A stretch of DNA of 64,000 nucleotides from Streptomyces sp. RPA4-2 (GTDB lineage Bacteria > Actinomycetota > Actinomycetes > Streptomycetales > Streptomycetaceae), in the NCBI RefSeq assembly GCF_012273515.2, contig NZ_CP050975.2, positions 7,874,001 through 7,938,000 on the forward strand. Reading direction: 5' to 3'. The first letter of the stretch is position 1. Every line of letters starts with the position of its first letter. Position numbers and translations under genes: made by a program. Under the pieces are notes generated by a model that saw nothing but the letters and a program-made list of their open reading frames with translations, had not been told where the DNA came from and ran no database searches. Shown one piece after another: positions 1-8,097 of this stretch.

Positions 1-1
1 C

Positions 2-586
2 GCGCGCACCATGCTGACCCCGGGCATCCACGACGCGTACGACCAGGGCGCGCGGCGACTGCGCGAGTCCGGCGCCGACACCCTCACCGAGGGCCCGGAG
101 CCCCAGGGCCCCTGGGAGGGCCGCTCGCGGCTGCTGGAGGTCGACGGGGAGCGGTTCCTGGCGGATCCCGGACTGGCCGAGGAGGTCTTCGGACCGGCGG
201 CGCTGCTGGTACGCCTGACGGACATGGCCCAACTCCTCGAGGTGGCCAGGACGTTCCGCGGTCAGCTGTCGGCGACGATGCACCTCGACGAGGCCGACCA
301 CGGTGACGCGGCCCTCCTGCTGCCGATCCTGGAACGGCGTACCGGCCGGATCGTGGTGAACGCGTTCGCCCACCCACAGGAGGTCGGTGACGCGACCATC
401 CACGGCGGACCCTTCCCGGCCACCACCGACAGCCGCTTCACCTCGGTCGGTATGACGTCCATCGACCGATTCCTGCGACCCGTCACGTACCAGGGTTTCC
501 CCGACGCGTTGCTGCCGGACACCCTCGCCGCGGACAACCCCCTGGGGCTGCCGCGCCTGGTCGACGGCCACCTCACCCGGGACTGA
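2..586 (+). CDS. Aldehyde dehydrogenase (NADP+), C-terminal part, cut by window edge
   Basis: This is the C-terminal end of an aldehyde dehydrogenase; the reading frame is open from base 2, so the true start and the catalytic Cys/Glu region lie before the window. Visible pieces include PGIHDAYDQG, the EVFGPAALLVR segment that is the conserved EVFGP motif of the family, and the closing GGPFPATTDSRFTSVG stretch. That last stretch is characteristic of the alpha-ketoglutaric semialdehyde dehydrogenase-like (NADP+) branch. The likely role is oxidation of a sugar-acid-derived semialdehyde, but the substrate cannot be told from this fragment. A strong hairpin follows the stop codon. Confidence 0.85.
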   Translation, partial: ARTMLTPGIHDAYDQGARRLRESGADTLTEGPEPQGPWEGRSRLLEVDGERFLADPGLAEEVFGPAALLVRLTDMAQLLEVARTFRGQLSATMHLDEADHGDAALLLPILERRTGRIVVNAFAHPQEVGDATIHGGPFPATTDSRFTSVGMTSIDRFLRPVTYQGFPDALLPDTLAADNPLGLPRLVDGHLTRD

Positions 587-599
587 CGCACCCCGTCGC

Positions 600-624
600 G
601 CCGGTTGCTCCACGAGCAACCGGC
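600..624 (+). terminator. Hairpin terminator after the aldehyde dehydrogenase
   Basis: A perfect 11-bp stem (GCCGGTTGCTC and its complement) with a 3-base loop lies 13 bases after the aldehyde dehydrogenase stop. There is no T-run, as is usual for GC-rich actinomycete terminators. Confidence 0.7.
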
Positions 625-654
625 CGGAAAACGGCGTCACTTGAGGACAGGGTC

Positions 655-1306
655 CGGTTCGCGCGGACACGGGCGGGCTGTCCCGGCGGACCGCTTCGAG
701 CGGCATGGCCGCAGCGCACCGACGCTCCGTCGGTGCGGATGGTGACGGCCACGGCCCTCGCGGGCGCGCGGATCCCGGAGACCAGGGCCGTCCCGACCGC
801 GGCCGACAGGGACGCGGTGGCCGCGGTCGGACCGCCGGTGCCGCGCCGATGCGCACCCGGCCACCCGCCGGGCCCAGTACGGCTGGTCCACCACGTGGGG
901 TGCCACCACGTGGGGTCCGCCGGCCGGGCGCCCGCCGTGGTCGTGCCCGCGCCACCGTGACGCACGACGGCGGCCACCCGGCCGAACAACGCCTGCTGGT
1001 CGACCTGGCCGGCCGGGCCGACGGCGGGCCGGGGCCGTCCCGGTCGCCGGCCGGGGTCAAGGCCGGCCCAGCCAGGGGAGACGACCGCGCGGCGCCCCCA
1101 CGCGCGGGTGGCGGATGCCCAGCCTCCCGGCCGCCGACCTGCATCAGGCCGGCCGCCACCAGCGCGTCACGCCTCCCCGGCCCCCGCGACGACCGTGTGG
1201 AACTGCGCGGCGAGCGACTCGACGCGCTGCCGCAACAGATCCGCCGCCGATGGTGGAACCCCCCGTGCGGGAGCGGGCGCACCGGCTCACCGATCGGCAT
1301 CAGTCG
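655..1306 (-). pseudogene. Decayed MGT/UGT-type glycosyltransferase remnant
   Basis: No single frame is a gene here, but pieces of a macrolide-glycosyltransferase-like (GT1) protein follow one another in order on the minus strand in changing frames. First come PIGEPVRP, ADLLRQRVESLAAQFHTVV and DALVAAGLMQV from the N-terminal half. After a large gap come FGRVAAVVRHGGAGTTTAG, then VVAPHVVDQPYWARRVAG and LSAAVGTALVSGIRA from the C-terminal half. HGGAGT and the DQPYWARRV segment are signature parts of the nucleotide-sugar binding site. The order of the pieces is preserved but about 150 residues are missing from the middle, and at least four frame changes are needed. This is inferred from recognisable motifs only. 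Confidence 0.7.
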
Positions 1307-1690
1307 TACGTCGGCGCGCGCCGGTGTTCGCGTGGACTGTTCGTCCGGTGGGCGCGCGGGCGTACCTCCGGGTCGAGTGCGTGTCATCGCATCGCGAGTC
1401 CCACCAGTGGTACGACGTCCCCGCGCGATGCGTAGGTCGACAGCGGCACGCGCACTTCGCGACTCCCTTTGTCACGGGCTCCGGCCTCGGCCGTGGGTTT
1501 TGCGGCACGGCCCGGGTCCTGCCGGGCCGGTCCGAAGGGGGCAGGACAACGGCTTCTACGCCGACGAAGTGCCCAATGCGCAGGTCACAGGCCACTTTTA
1601 CGCGTGTCCGGACCTTTTCTGAGCGGCGTTCCGAGCGCGCCGGGCCGCTGTCCCGTACGCCCAATCGGATTGCTGACCCCAGATCTTCCG
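1307..1690. other. Stretch without a recognisable gene
   Basis: Open frames exist on both strands here, but none gives a protein with motifs I recognise. The stretch precedes the promoter of the secreted protein at 1781. Confidence 0.4.
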
Positions 1691-1780
1691 CGTGTCTAAT
1701 ACGGCGGATAAAGGGATTATCGGTATTTTCAACCACAGATCGGCTGCTTGGCCGACGTCTCAGAGATAGGGAAGAGTGAC
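1691..1780 (+). promoter_or_regulatory. Upstream region shared with the paralogue at 6739
   Basis: This leader aligns with 6640-6738. Both contain a CGTG-CT-ATA motif, then ATAAAG-GATTATCGGT, then GGCTG-TTGG-CGACG-CTCAGAGAT and a GGGAAGAG ribosome-binding stretch. The matching upstream sequence suggests both secreted proteins use the same promoter type. The exact -10/-35 boxes are not clear. Confidence 0.5.
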
Positions 1781-2422
1781 ATGACCACGCGCAACATTGC
1801 CGTGACTGCCGCCGTTGCGGCCGCTACGGCCCTCGTCGCCACGGGCGTCACCTACGCCTCGGCCACTGCAGCCCCCACGGCTACGCCCACCGTCAACCAG
1901 ATCGCCCCCTCGGGCGGCGACAACGGGCAGTCGAAGGGCAAGGAAGGGAACATCGGCCAGTCGAAGGGTAACGAAGGAGGAGGAGGCGGCAACCGCGGTG
2001 GCCGTCGCCACTACGAGGGTCGGATCGACTTCAACGAGCGTTCCTACTCCGCTCGCTCCTGGGGCTGCATCACCGTGGTGAGCGGTCTCGGTTCGCGTAG
2101 CTTCAACGTCCGCAACGACAGCCACAAGACCGTCGAGGTCTTCCGTGGCGCGACCTGTGACAACGGTTCGCCGCTTGCCACGGTCGGCCCGTGGAGCACC
2201 AGCAACGGCATCGTGCCCTTCCGCGTCCACGGTGGCGTGAAGGTCAGGGACGGCGTCGTGGGCAGCTTCCGCGTCGTCGAGGACCACCACGGTGGCTACG
2301 GCGGCGGCTTCGGCGGCGGCGACCGTGGTGGCGACCGCGGCGGCGACGGTGGCGGCTTCGGTGGCGGCGACGGTGGCGGCTTCGGCGGCGACGGTGGCGG
2401 CTTCGGCGGCGACCGCGACTAA
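1781..2422 (+). CDS. Secreted Gly-rich protein with conserved 90-residue domain (paralogue 1)
   Basis: Function unknown. The protein (213 aa) starts with a signal peptide (TTRNIAVTAAVAAATALVATG, cleavage near ASA). A short hydrophilic stretch with two GQSKG repeats follows, then a conserved domain at about residues 80-175. That domain runs from YEGRIDFNERSYSARSW through CITVVSGLGSRSFNVRNDS and VEVFRGATCDNGSP to VVGSFRVVED, and has two cysteines that could form a disulfide. The C-terminal 45 residues are almost only Gly with Asp, Phe and Arg. The ATG at 1781 has GGGAAGAG in front and gives the signal peptide; an upstream TTG does not. It is closely related to the protein at 6739. The domain layout recalls small extracellular beta-sandwich proteins, but I cannot name the family. 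Confidence 0.85.
   Translation: MTTRNIAVTAAVAAATALVATGVTYASATAAPTATPTVNQIAPSGGDNGQSKGKEGNIGQSKGNEGGGGGNRGGRRHYEGRIDFNERSYSARSWGCITVVSGLGSRSFNVRNDSHKTVEVFRGATCDNGSPLATVGPWSTSNGIVPFRVHGGVKVRDGVVGSFRVVEDHHGGYGGGFGGGDRGGDRGGDGGGFGGGDGGGFGGDGGGFGGDRD
2299..2419 (+). repeat. GGC-rich tandem repeats coding a Gly-rich tail
   Basis: Imperfect repeats of a GGCGGCGACGGTGGCTTC-like unit encode the GGDGGGFGG tail of the secreted protein. Such a track is prone to slippage and length change. Confidence 0.8.
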
Positions 2423-2449
2423 TCCTCACGGGCGACGTCCGCACCGCAT

Positions 2450-2486
2450 GGAGAACCCGGCCCGCTGCAATCGGGCCGGGTTCTCC
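2450..2486 (+). terminator. Intrinsic terminator after paralogue 1
   Basis: A perfect 14-bp stem (GGAGAACCCGGCCC with its complement) closes on the loop GCTGCAATC. Nearly the same hairpin and loop follow the second paralogue at 7476-7512. Confidence 0.85.
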
Positions 2487-2526
2487 GGCATGTCCACCGG
2501 GACACCGGTGACCGCCGGAGGACGGA

Positions 2527-3633
2527 TCAGGGACCGTGGTGACGTGGGGCGTTGAGGATGGCCACGCAGGCGATGTCGTCGTCGAGGTGGCCGTCGCTGT
2601 GGCGCACGAGGGCTTGGTGAAGGGTCCGCAGGAGCGCGGAGGGGGAGTCGGCTGCGGTGTGCGCCGTCCACGTGGTGAGGGGGAAGAAGTCGCCGTCGGC
2701 GTCGCGGGTTTCGGTGACGCCGTCGGTGTAGAGCAGCAGCAGGTCGCCGCGGGTGAAGGGGATCCGGTCGACGTGGTACTCGCAGCCGATGAGCGCGGCG
2801 AGGTTGACCGGCGGCGAGGGCGCCGCGGGCTCGATGGCCAGGGTGGCGCCGTCGCGGATGAGGAGGGGCGGCGGGTGCCCGCAGCTGAGGACCGAGACGT
2901 GCGCGCCGGTCGGCGGGAACTCGACGATGACGACCGTGGCGAAGCGCTCCGGGGTGTCCTCGGCGGGGACGGCGATGTTGTACCGGGTGAGTGTGGTGTC
3001 CAGGCGGTGTGCGAGCTGCGACAGGTCGGTGGACTCGTAGGCGGCTTCGTAGAAGGAACCGAGGATGGCGGCGGAGACGCCGACGGCGCGCAGACCCTTG
3101 CCGCGGACGTCTCCGAGGACGAGGCGCAGGCCATGAGGGGTGTCGGCGGCGGCGTAGAAGTCGCCGCCGACACGGGCCTGCGGCGCCGCGGCGAGATAGA
3201 GGGTCGCGATCTCCAGGTTCCTGACCCGGTCGGGAACCGGTCTGAGGAGGACCTCCTGGGTGGCGTCGGCCACCGCGCGGACCTGGGCGAGGGTGCGTTC
3301 GCGTTGGAGGCGCAGATGGCTGGCGTAGACGGCGGCCAGGGTGACGGCGCCGATCGCGCCCGCGGTGTACAGGGTCGTCATGTCGGAGACGGCCACGGCG
3401 TAGCCGACGACCGGGAGCAGGCAGATCACCCCCAGGGCGAGGGTCGCTCGGACCGACCAGACCGATGCGGCCAGTGCCGGTGCTGCCGGGAGCAGGCGGC
3501 TGAAGGGGACGTCCTGCGGCGTGAGGACGGCCAGGAAGCCGATCACGGCTGTCAGCGCGAGGGGGGACAACAGCACGGGATCCCGACGCCGCACGGCAAG
3601 CCATACCGTCTGATATCTACTCAGGGCACCCAT
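2527..3633 (-). CDS. Membrane-anchored PP2C/SpoIIE-type phosphatase
   Basis: The protein (368 aa) has an N-terminal membrane part with about three or four hydrophobic segments (residues ~15-110). An RERTLAQVRAVADATQEVLL linker helix follows, then a SpoIIE-type PP2C domain. Metal-binding motifs are present: VGGDFY, GDVRGKG, LYTDGVTE and DDDIAC. It would dephosphorylate Ser/Thr on anti-sigma-factor antagonists or related proteins; the partner is not encoded nearby. I chose the ATG at 3633; a GTG at 3684 would add 17 residues. It stands alone, convergent with the secreted protein gene. Confidence 0.9.
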   Translation of the reverse strand: MGALSRYQTVWLAVRRRDPVLLSPLALTAVIGFLAVLTPQDVPFSRLLPAAPALAASVWSVRATLALGVICLLPVVGYAVAVSDMTTLYTAGAIGAVTLAAVYASHLRLQRERTLAQVRAVADATQEVLLRPVPDRVRNLEIATLYLAAAPQARVGGDFYAAADTPHGLRLVLGDVRGKGLRAVGVSAAILGSFYEAAYESTDLSQLAHRLDTTLTRYNIAVPAEDTPERFATVVIVEFPPTGAHVSVLSCGHPPPLLIRDGATLAIEPAAPSPPVNLAALIGCEYHVDRIPFTRGDLLLLYTDGVTETRDADGDFFPLTTWTAHTAADSPSALLRTLHQALVRHSDGHLDDDIACVAILNAPRHHGP

Positions 3634-3866
3634 GGCTGGATGGTAAGTGATCCTTGATCGTCTTCCGGACGGCCCCTTCGGCACCTCGGCCCGCGTCTCC
3701 CGTCGGGCCGACCCCGCGTAGCCGCGGCGGTACGCGACAGGACGGGTGGCGGGCGCACCGCCCGCGCACTCGGGATCGGCCTGGCCGGAGGAGGCTGTGG
3801 TGCTGGCGGCCCACCCGTCCGAGGGACGCGGGAAGGCGGCCGCCGGTGTCCGTACGCCCGCACGGG

Positions 3867-5105
3867 TCAGTGAGCCGACCCGTGCGTCAACTCGGTCGCC
3901 GCCGAACGAAGTTCATCGTGCGTACCGGGGAGGGCGGCGGCCCGGACCAAGACGGGTTGCAGGGCCGCGAGCAGCAGGCAGACGAACGCCGTCGCACTCC
4001 ACAGGCCCGCTGGTCCGGCGTGTTCGAGCAGTTGCGTCCCCGCCAGGGGGGCGGCGACACCCGCGATGCCCCAGCTGGTGCCGTAGACCGCCAGGTAGCG
4101 CCCGGTGCCGCCGGGCGGGGCCAGGCTCGCCACGACCGCGTGGGCGCGGCCGACGAGGAGCAGGTCTCCCACGCTCCACACCACGGTGGACGTCAGGTGG
4201 GCGAGCAGGCTGTGCGCGAACGCGTACCCGGCCAGTCCCAGCGCCAGCAACAGGTGACCGACGGTCAAGGCGACGGGCGCGGAGAGGGCGGCGAGCCGCC
4301 TCCACCTCATCAGCGGCTGTCCCGCGGTGATGGTGAGTGCGGAGGCGGTGAACAACAGGCCGGCGTCGGCGGGGCGCAGTCCTTCGTGGTCCAAGGCGAG
4401 CGGGAGCGTGATCATGATCTGGAGGTAGACCACGGCGAACGACGTCCCGGCCGCGAGCATGCGGAGCAGCGCGCGGTCGCGCCACGGGGCGATGGAGGAC
4501 CTCTGATCGGTGGCCGCTGCCGCGACGCGACGGTCCGCGGGGAGGAACAGGCGCACGGCGAGGGCGCAGAGCAGGCACGTGAAGGCGTCGACGACGAACA
4601 GCCGGCGCAAGTCCCAGTGGCCCACCCCCGCCGCCAGAAGTCCCGCGCCCATGCCGGCCGCGGCCAGCGCCGCGTTCAGCAGGCCGTAGGCGCGGACCTG
4701 TTCGTCCGGCGCCACGACGTCGGCGATCATCGCCTGGCTCGGTGGTTCGTAGATCTCGAAGACGAGGCCCAGCAGCACGGCGCAGCAGACAGCGGTCGCC
4801 AGGCTGTCGGCGGCGGCGAGCCCCAGTTGTGCCACCGCGCACCCGGTCAGGCCCAGCACGATCGTGCGGCGCCGGCCGATCCGGTCGGCCAGTCGTCCGC
4901 CGGCCAGGCGGGAGGGGATCGTGGCGACGCCGAAGGCGGCACTCACGCATCCGGCGACGGCGGCGCTGGCCCCGAACCCCGTCGTGATGAGCACGGTGAG
5001 GAACGAGAGGGAGAACGCTCCCAGCCGGTTCACCGCTCGCGCCACGACCAGCAGCCGCACCGCTCGCGGCAACCGTGTCCCGCCCCGCACCAGATCCCAC
5101 CTCAC
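3867..5105 (-). CDS. MFS transporter
   Basis: This is a 12-segment major facilitator protein (~412 aa). It has the loop motif GGRLADRIGRRRT between segments 2 and 3, LVFEIYEPPSQAMIADVV in segment 5, and hydrophobic segments spread to the end. It would export a small molecule or drug across the membrane. Two starts are possible. The GTG at 5105 gives a start of MRWDLVRGG and leaves the palindrome at 5113-5136 in the intergenic space. The ATG at 5153 would put that palindrome inside the gene and has no clear ribosome-binding site. It is divergent from the CGNR regulator, which may control it. Confidence 0.85.
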   Translation of the reverse strand: MRWDLVRGGTRLPRAVRLLVVARAVNRLGAFSLSFLTVLITTGFGASAAVAGCVSAAFGVATIPSRLAGGRLADRIGRRRTIVLGLTGCAVAQLGLAAADSLATAVCCAVLLGLVFEIYEPPSQAMIADVVAPDEQVRAYGLLNAALAAAGMGAGLLAAGVGHWDLRRLFVVDAFTCLLCALAVRLFLPADRRVAAAATDQRSSIAPWRDRALLRMLAAGTSFAVVYLQIMITLPLALDHEGLRPADAGLLFTASALTITAGQPLMRWRRLAALSAPVALTVGHLLLALGLAGYAFAHSLLAHLTSTVVWSVGDLLLVGRAHAVVASLAPPGGTGRYLAVYGTSWGIAGVAAPLAGTQLLEHAGPAGLWSATAFVCLLLAALQPVLVRAAALPGTHDELRSAATELTHGSAH

Positions 5106-5112
5106 TCTCGTA

Positions 5113-5136
5113 ACCGACGAATCGGCTATCGTCGGT
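5113..5136. promoter_or_regulatory. Palindromic operator candidate between MFS and CGNR genes
   Basis: ACCGACGA and its exact complement TCGTCGGT are separated by 8 bases. The site lies between the two divergent starts if the transporter begins at 5105, and is a plausible binding site for the CGNR protein. Confidence 0.5.
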
Positions 5137-5185
5137 GATGCATGAACCGGCATGGACGTTAGAAGAGGAAGGAGTGACCAGTCAA

Positions 5186-5761
5186 GTGATGTTCGATGGT
5201 CACGTAGTGACGCTGCTCGATGTGGCTGTCTCGCTCGTGAACGTGCTGACCGACGGCGCCCGGCAAGGCCGTCCCTACACCGCCCCGCGGGGTGACCGGC
5301 TCCCCGGGGCCGTTCACGACGCGCTGCCGCCGGCCCCCGGCCGCGCCGCGGTCGAGCCGGAGCACGCGACCTACCTCGCGCAGACGGCCGAACGGATGCG
5401 AGAGGTGTTCGACGCCGTCGACGCCGGCCGCACCGACCGGGCCGCCGAGCTCGTGAACGCCCTGCTGCGCACCACCGGGGCCCGTCCTCAACTCGACCGC
5501 GTCGACGGTGAGCCCTGGCAGGTTCACTTCCACGGTGCCGACGACAGCCTCTCCGTGGGATGGAGCGCCGGATGCGCCACCGCCCTCGCCCTGGCCATCG
5601 GCAGCGACCTCGCCGGACGCCTCGGGGTCTGCGCGGCACCGCGATGTGACCGCGTCTACGTCGACAACTCCCGTAACGCGGTGCGCCACTTCTGTTCGGA
5701 CGCGTGCCGCGGCCGCGTCAAGGCGGCGGCCTTCCGCTCCCGCCGGGCCGCGCAGGACTGA
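5186..5761 (+). CDS. CGNR zinc-finger regulator (ABATE-type)
   Basis: About 190 aa. The N-terminal half (MFDGHVVTLLDVAVSLVNVL onward) resembles the ABATE domain, a stress-associated module of unknown ligand. The C-terminus carries the CGNR zinc finger, CAAPRCDRVYVDNSRNAVRHFCS, with four cysteines in two pairs and the basic KAAAFRSRR tail. Proteins of this type are taken to be DNA-binding regulators of neighbouring genes. The start is uncertain. An AAGGAG lies at 5169-5174, which suits the GTG at 5186 or the ATG at 5189; a GTG at 5174 overlaps it. It is divergent from an MFS gene with a palindrome in between. Confidence 0.88.
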   Translation: MMFDGHVVTLLDVAVSLVNVLTDGARQGRPYTAPRGDRLPGAVHDALPPAPGRAAVEPEHATYLAQTAERMREVFDAVDAGRTDRAAELVNALLRTTGARPQLDRVDGEPWQVHFHGADDSLSVGWSAGCATALALAIGSDLAGRLGVCAAPRCDRVYVDNSRNAVRHFCSDACRGRVKAAAFRSRRAAQD

Positions 5762-5805
5762 GGCCTGACGCGCGGGCGGCCGTTCGTGGTCGAGCGGGTC
5801 CGCGT

Positions 5806-5981
5806 CGCCGCGAGGGCGCCACGGGATCCCGCCCGGAGGACGGTGTCCTGGTCGGCCTGGACGGTGGCGAGCACGTCCCGTATCCGGGGTGACCGGTTGG
5901 CGCCGAGGCCGGCGACAGTCCACCAGCAGCCGACGCCCCGTGCTGTCGGTGAGACCCAGCCGTCCGATGTACAGGCGCTCG
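5806..5981 (-). pseudogene. Fragment of a HelD/HelR-like UvrD-family helicase
   Basis: On the minus strand the frame reads ERLYIGRLGLTD, then LLVD.RRP, which match the YIGRLGL and LLVDWRAP stretch of actinomycete HelD/HelR RNA-polymerase-recycling ATPases. A frame change then gives RDVLATVQADQDTVLRAG, which matches the IVATIQAEQD.IIRA stretch just before the Walker A motif. About 130 residues between the two blocks are missing, and so are all ATPase motifs after it. It is a short relic. Confidence 0.65.
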
Positions 5982-6638
5982 GCGCCCCTGTGAGAGACCC
6001 ATAATCCGAAAAGGCCGATGCGCTTCGTTAATCTCCCCTTTCCGTGGCTTCCGACTTCGGCCGGTGATTCTGCGGCCTGAAGGGGACCTTGCCGCGAGCC
6101 CCCGACGGTGCGCTTTATCTTGAGAGTGGCAAGGGACGTACATCTCCCCTGCCTTTTCGTTTGCCGTGGACGGGGACTCCTCGCGGGACGGCGACGCGCC
6201 GCGTACGGCGGTTCCGGCGGCCGGGGACGGTCGACAGGAGACGGGGTCGGGCGTCACGTGCCCTCCGCCCCGGGGCCGCCGTCGCCGCCGGACCGTCACC
6301 TCTCCTCTTCGCTTGGCGCCCCGTCAGCTCCTCTCCTCCTCGCGTGGCGTCCCGTCGCCCGTTCGCCTCGCTTGGCGCCGCGTCAGCTCTCCTCCTCGGG
6401 CGGTGCCGTCCGCCGCCGAACCCCCTGACGTCGGGTGACCAGGCGGCGACCCACCGGTTCGTGGCGTGTCGACCCTGTCGGCGTCGGGACGGCGGCGGGC
6501 GCCGGAGGTTCCTCGTACGCGGTCCGACGAAGCGTCAAGTGCGTCCGTTCGAGGCGGCTTTGGATACTCGGCCAGTGTGCTCTGAGCTGCGGAAACGGGT
6601 GTCGTACCCCCAATTGGCCGACTTCTGCTGCGTCTCCG
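5982..6638. other. Non-coding stretch with short tandem repeats
   Basis: No convincing gene is seen. At 6305-6405 a roughly 30-bp unit (TCGCTTGGCGCC-CGTCAGCTC...) is repeated three times imperfectly. The last hundred bases before 6739 are the promoter region shared with the paralogue at 1781. Confidence 0.4.
6305..6405. repeat. Three imperfect ~30-bp tandem repeats
   Basis: Copies begin TCGCTTGGCGCCCCGTCAG, TCGCGTGGCGTCCCGTCG and TCGCTTGGCGCCGCGTCAG, each followed by a CTCCTC-like tract. No coding role is seen. Confidence 0.6.
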
Positions 6639-6738
6639 GCGTGCCTGATATTACATATAAAGAGATTATCGGTTCATTCAGTCAGATATTGGCTGATTGG
6701 TCGACGACTCAGAGATCTCAGAGATTGGGAAGAGCCTC
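6639..6738 (+). promoter_or_regulatory. Upstream region shared with paralogue 1
   Basis: This aligns with 1691-1780, including ATATAAAGAGATTATCGGT and the GGCTGATTGGTCGACGACTC block before the ribosome-binding site. Exact promoter boxes cannot be assigned. Confidence 0.5.
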
Positions 6739-7452
6739 ATGATCACGCGCAAAATTGCCATGACAGCAGGCGCGGCAGCAGCCGCGGCGCTCGTCGCCAC
6801 GGGCGTCACCTACGCCTCGGCCCCCGAGGTCCCCTCGGCTGCCGCGGCCACCCCCACCGTCAACCAGGCCGCCCCCACGGGCGGTGACAGCGGGCAGGCG
6901 AAGGGCAACGGAGCCACCGCGGGCAACGGGGCCGGCGGAGCTGTGGCCGGCAACGGAGGAGACAGCGGCCGTGGCGGCGACAACGGCGGCGGTGGCGGCC
7001 GTGGTGGCGACAATGGTGGCGGTGGCGGCCGTGGTGGCGACAACGGTGGCGGTGGCGGCCGTGGCGGCGACGACGGTGGCGGCCGTGGCGGCGACGACGA
7101 CGGTGGCCGTGGTGGCGACGACGACGGTGGCGGCCGTGACGGCGGCGGCCGCGGTGGCCGTGGGTACGAAGGGCGGATCGACTTCAACGAGCGGTCGTAC
7201 TCCGCCCAGAGCTGGGGCTGCATCACCGTGGTGAGCGGTCTCGGTTCGCGTAGCTTCAACGTCCGCAACGACAGCCACCGGACCGTCGAGGTCTTCCGCG
7301 GCGCCACCTGCGACAACGGTTCGCCCGTCGCCACGGTCGGCCCCTGGAGCACCACCAACGGCGTCGTGTCCCACTTCGTCCACGGTGGCGTGAAGGTCCG
7401 CGACGGCGTCGTGGGCAGCTTCCGGGTGGTCCGGGACCGTCACGGCTGGTAA
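6739..7452 (+). CDS. Secreted Gly-rich protein with conserved 90-residue domain (paralogue 2)
   Basis: This is the paralogue (237 aa) of the protein at 1781, function unknown. It has a signal peptide (ITRKIAMTAGAAAAAALVATG, then ASA). A long Gly-rich linker with GRGGDNGGGG repeats covers about residues 75-140. The conserved domain follows (YEGRIDFNERSYSAQSW, CITVVSGLGSRSF, FRGATCDNGSP, VVGSFRVV) and ends the protein. The Gly-rich track lies before the domain here, but after it in the first copy. The ATG at 6739 has GGGAAGAG upstream. The protein is likely exported; the flexible linker may span the peptidoglycan or hold the domain away from the surface, which is inference. Confidence 0.85.
   Translation: MITRKIAMTAGAAAAAALVATGVTYASAPEVPSAAAATPTVNQAAPTGGDSGQAKGNGATAGNGAGGAVAGNGGDSGRGGDNGGGGGRGGDNGGGGGRGGDNGGGGGRGGDDGGGRGGDDDGGRGGDDDGGGRDGGGRGGRGYEGRIDFNERSYSAQSWGCITVVSGLGSRSFNVRNDSHRTVEVFRGATCDNGSPVATVGPWSTTNGVVSHFVHGGVKVRDGVVGSFRVVRDRHGW
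6965..7160 (+). repeat. Tandem repeats coding GRGGDNGGGG units
   Basis: About three near-identical 30-bp units and several shorter degenerate ones encode the Gly-rich linker of the secreted protein. Confidence 0.8.
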
Positions 7453-7475
7453 CAACAGCAACGCCCGCACATCAC

Positions 7476-7512
7476 GGAGGACCCGGCCCGCTGCAATAGT
7501 GCCGGGTCCTCC
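7476..7512 (+). terminator. Intrinsic terminator after paralogue 2
   Basis: A 12-bp perfect stem (GGAGGACCCGGC with its complement) closes on a loop containing CGCTGCAAT, the same loop core as in the terminator at 2450-2486. Confidence 0.85.
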
Positions 7513-7515
7513 GGC

Positions 7516-8097
7516 ATGGGTGGCGCGAGCGCCGAATCCGTTCACGCCCTCGCCGTTGAGGCGACGGGCGCGCTCGTGGATGCTGGCGAGGTGGACGAGG
7601 CGAGCGCATTCATGCTGAGACAGCTCCGGGCACTGGATCCCGCGGTGCGCGCGGACGTCCTGCGTGTCCTGGACCGGGTGGTCCGGGACCTGCCCGCCCA
7701 CTGGCGGCGCCGCAAGGGGGTGCCTCGGCTGATGGTGTTCCTCGACGGCCCGGCGGACGTGCGAGTGGAGAGGATCACTTTCAGGGAGATGTCCCGGCAC
7801 GGCTACCTCGACGAGTTCAGCCGCTGGTCCGCGTCCGTCCCGGCGGCACGGGCCGAGGACCACGGGTGTGCCGCACTGGTGTACGGGGACCGTATCCACG
7901 CGAGGATCAACCGGATCGGTCCCTTCGGCTCGGCCTGGCACCTTCCGGACACCCGCGTCGACGTCCGCACCGTCCATCGGGAACTGCGCATCAGCCCCAC
8001 CTTCTCGCTCCCTTTCGAGACCGAAGGCCGGCTCTTCCCGCGGCTCGTCTTCCCGGCGTGGGTGAGCGACACCCTCACCCGCGCACGGCAGGGCTGA
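7516..8097 (+). CDS. Hypothetical protein, 193 aa
   Basis: I do not recognise a family. The frame has strong GC-ending codon use and a globular look: mostly helical N-terminus ([32 protein letters not shown]), then a mixed part with LMVFLDG, and [25 protein letters not shown] near the end. There is no signal peptide or membrane segment. The first ATG lies only four bases after the terminator of the preceding gene, so transcription must start inside or just after the hairpin, or a later in-frame start is used. Its 3' end overlaps the convergent quinone reductase by 23 bp. Confidence 0.6.
   Translation: MGGASAESVHALAVEATGALVDAGEVDEASAFMLRQLRALDPAVRADVLRVLDRVVRDLPAHWRRRKGVPRLMVFLDGPADVRVERITFREMSRHGYLDEFSRWSASVPAARAEDHGCAALVYGDRIHARINRIGPFGSAWHLPDTRVDVRTVHRELRISPTFSLPFETEGRLFPRLVFPAWVSDTLTRARQG

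Noticed and set aside
705..1622. Plus-strand 305-codon open frame over the glycosyltransferase relic.
   Set aside because: No recognisable family and a Pro/Arg-rich composition. The opposite strand contains ordered glycosyltransferase motifs, so the frame is accidental.
2434..3604. Arg/Pro-rich minus-strand frames overlapping the first PP2C phosphatase.
   Set aside because: They are alternate frames of the phosphatase gene, which itself contains all PP2C motifs in one frame.
6718..7977. Long minus-strand frame with Val-Ala-Thr repeats opposite the Gly-rich secreted protein.
   Set aside because: It arises from the complement of GGC-rich repeats. The plus strand has signal peptide, conserved domain and terminator.
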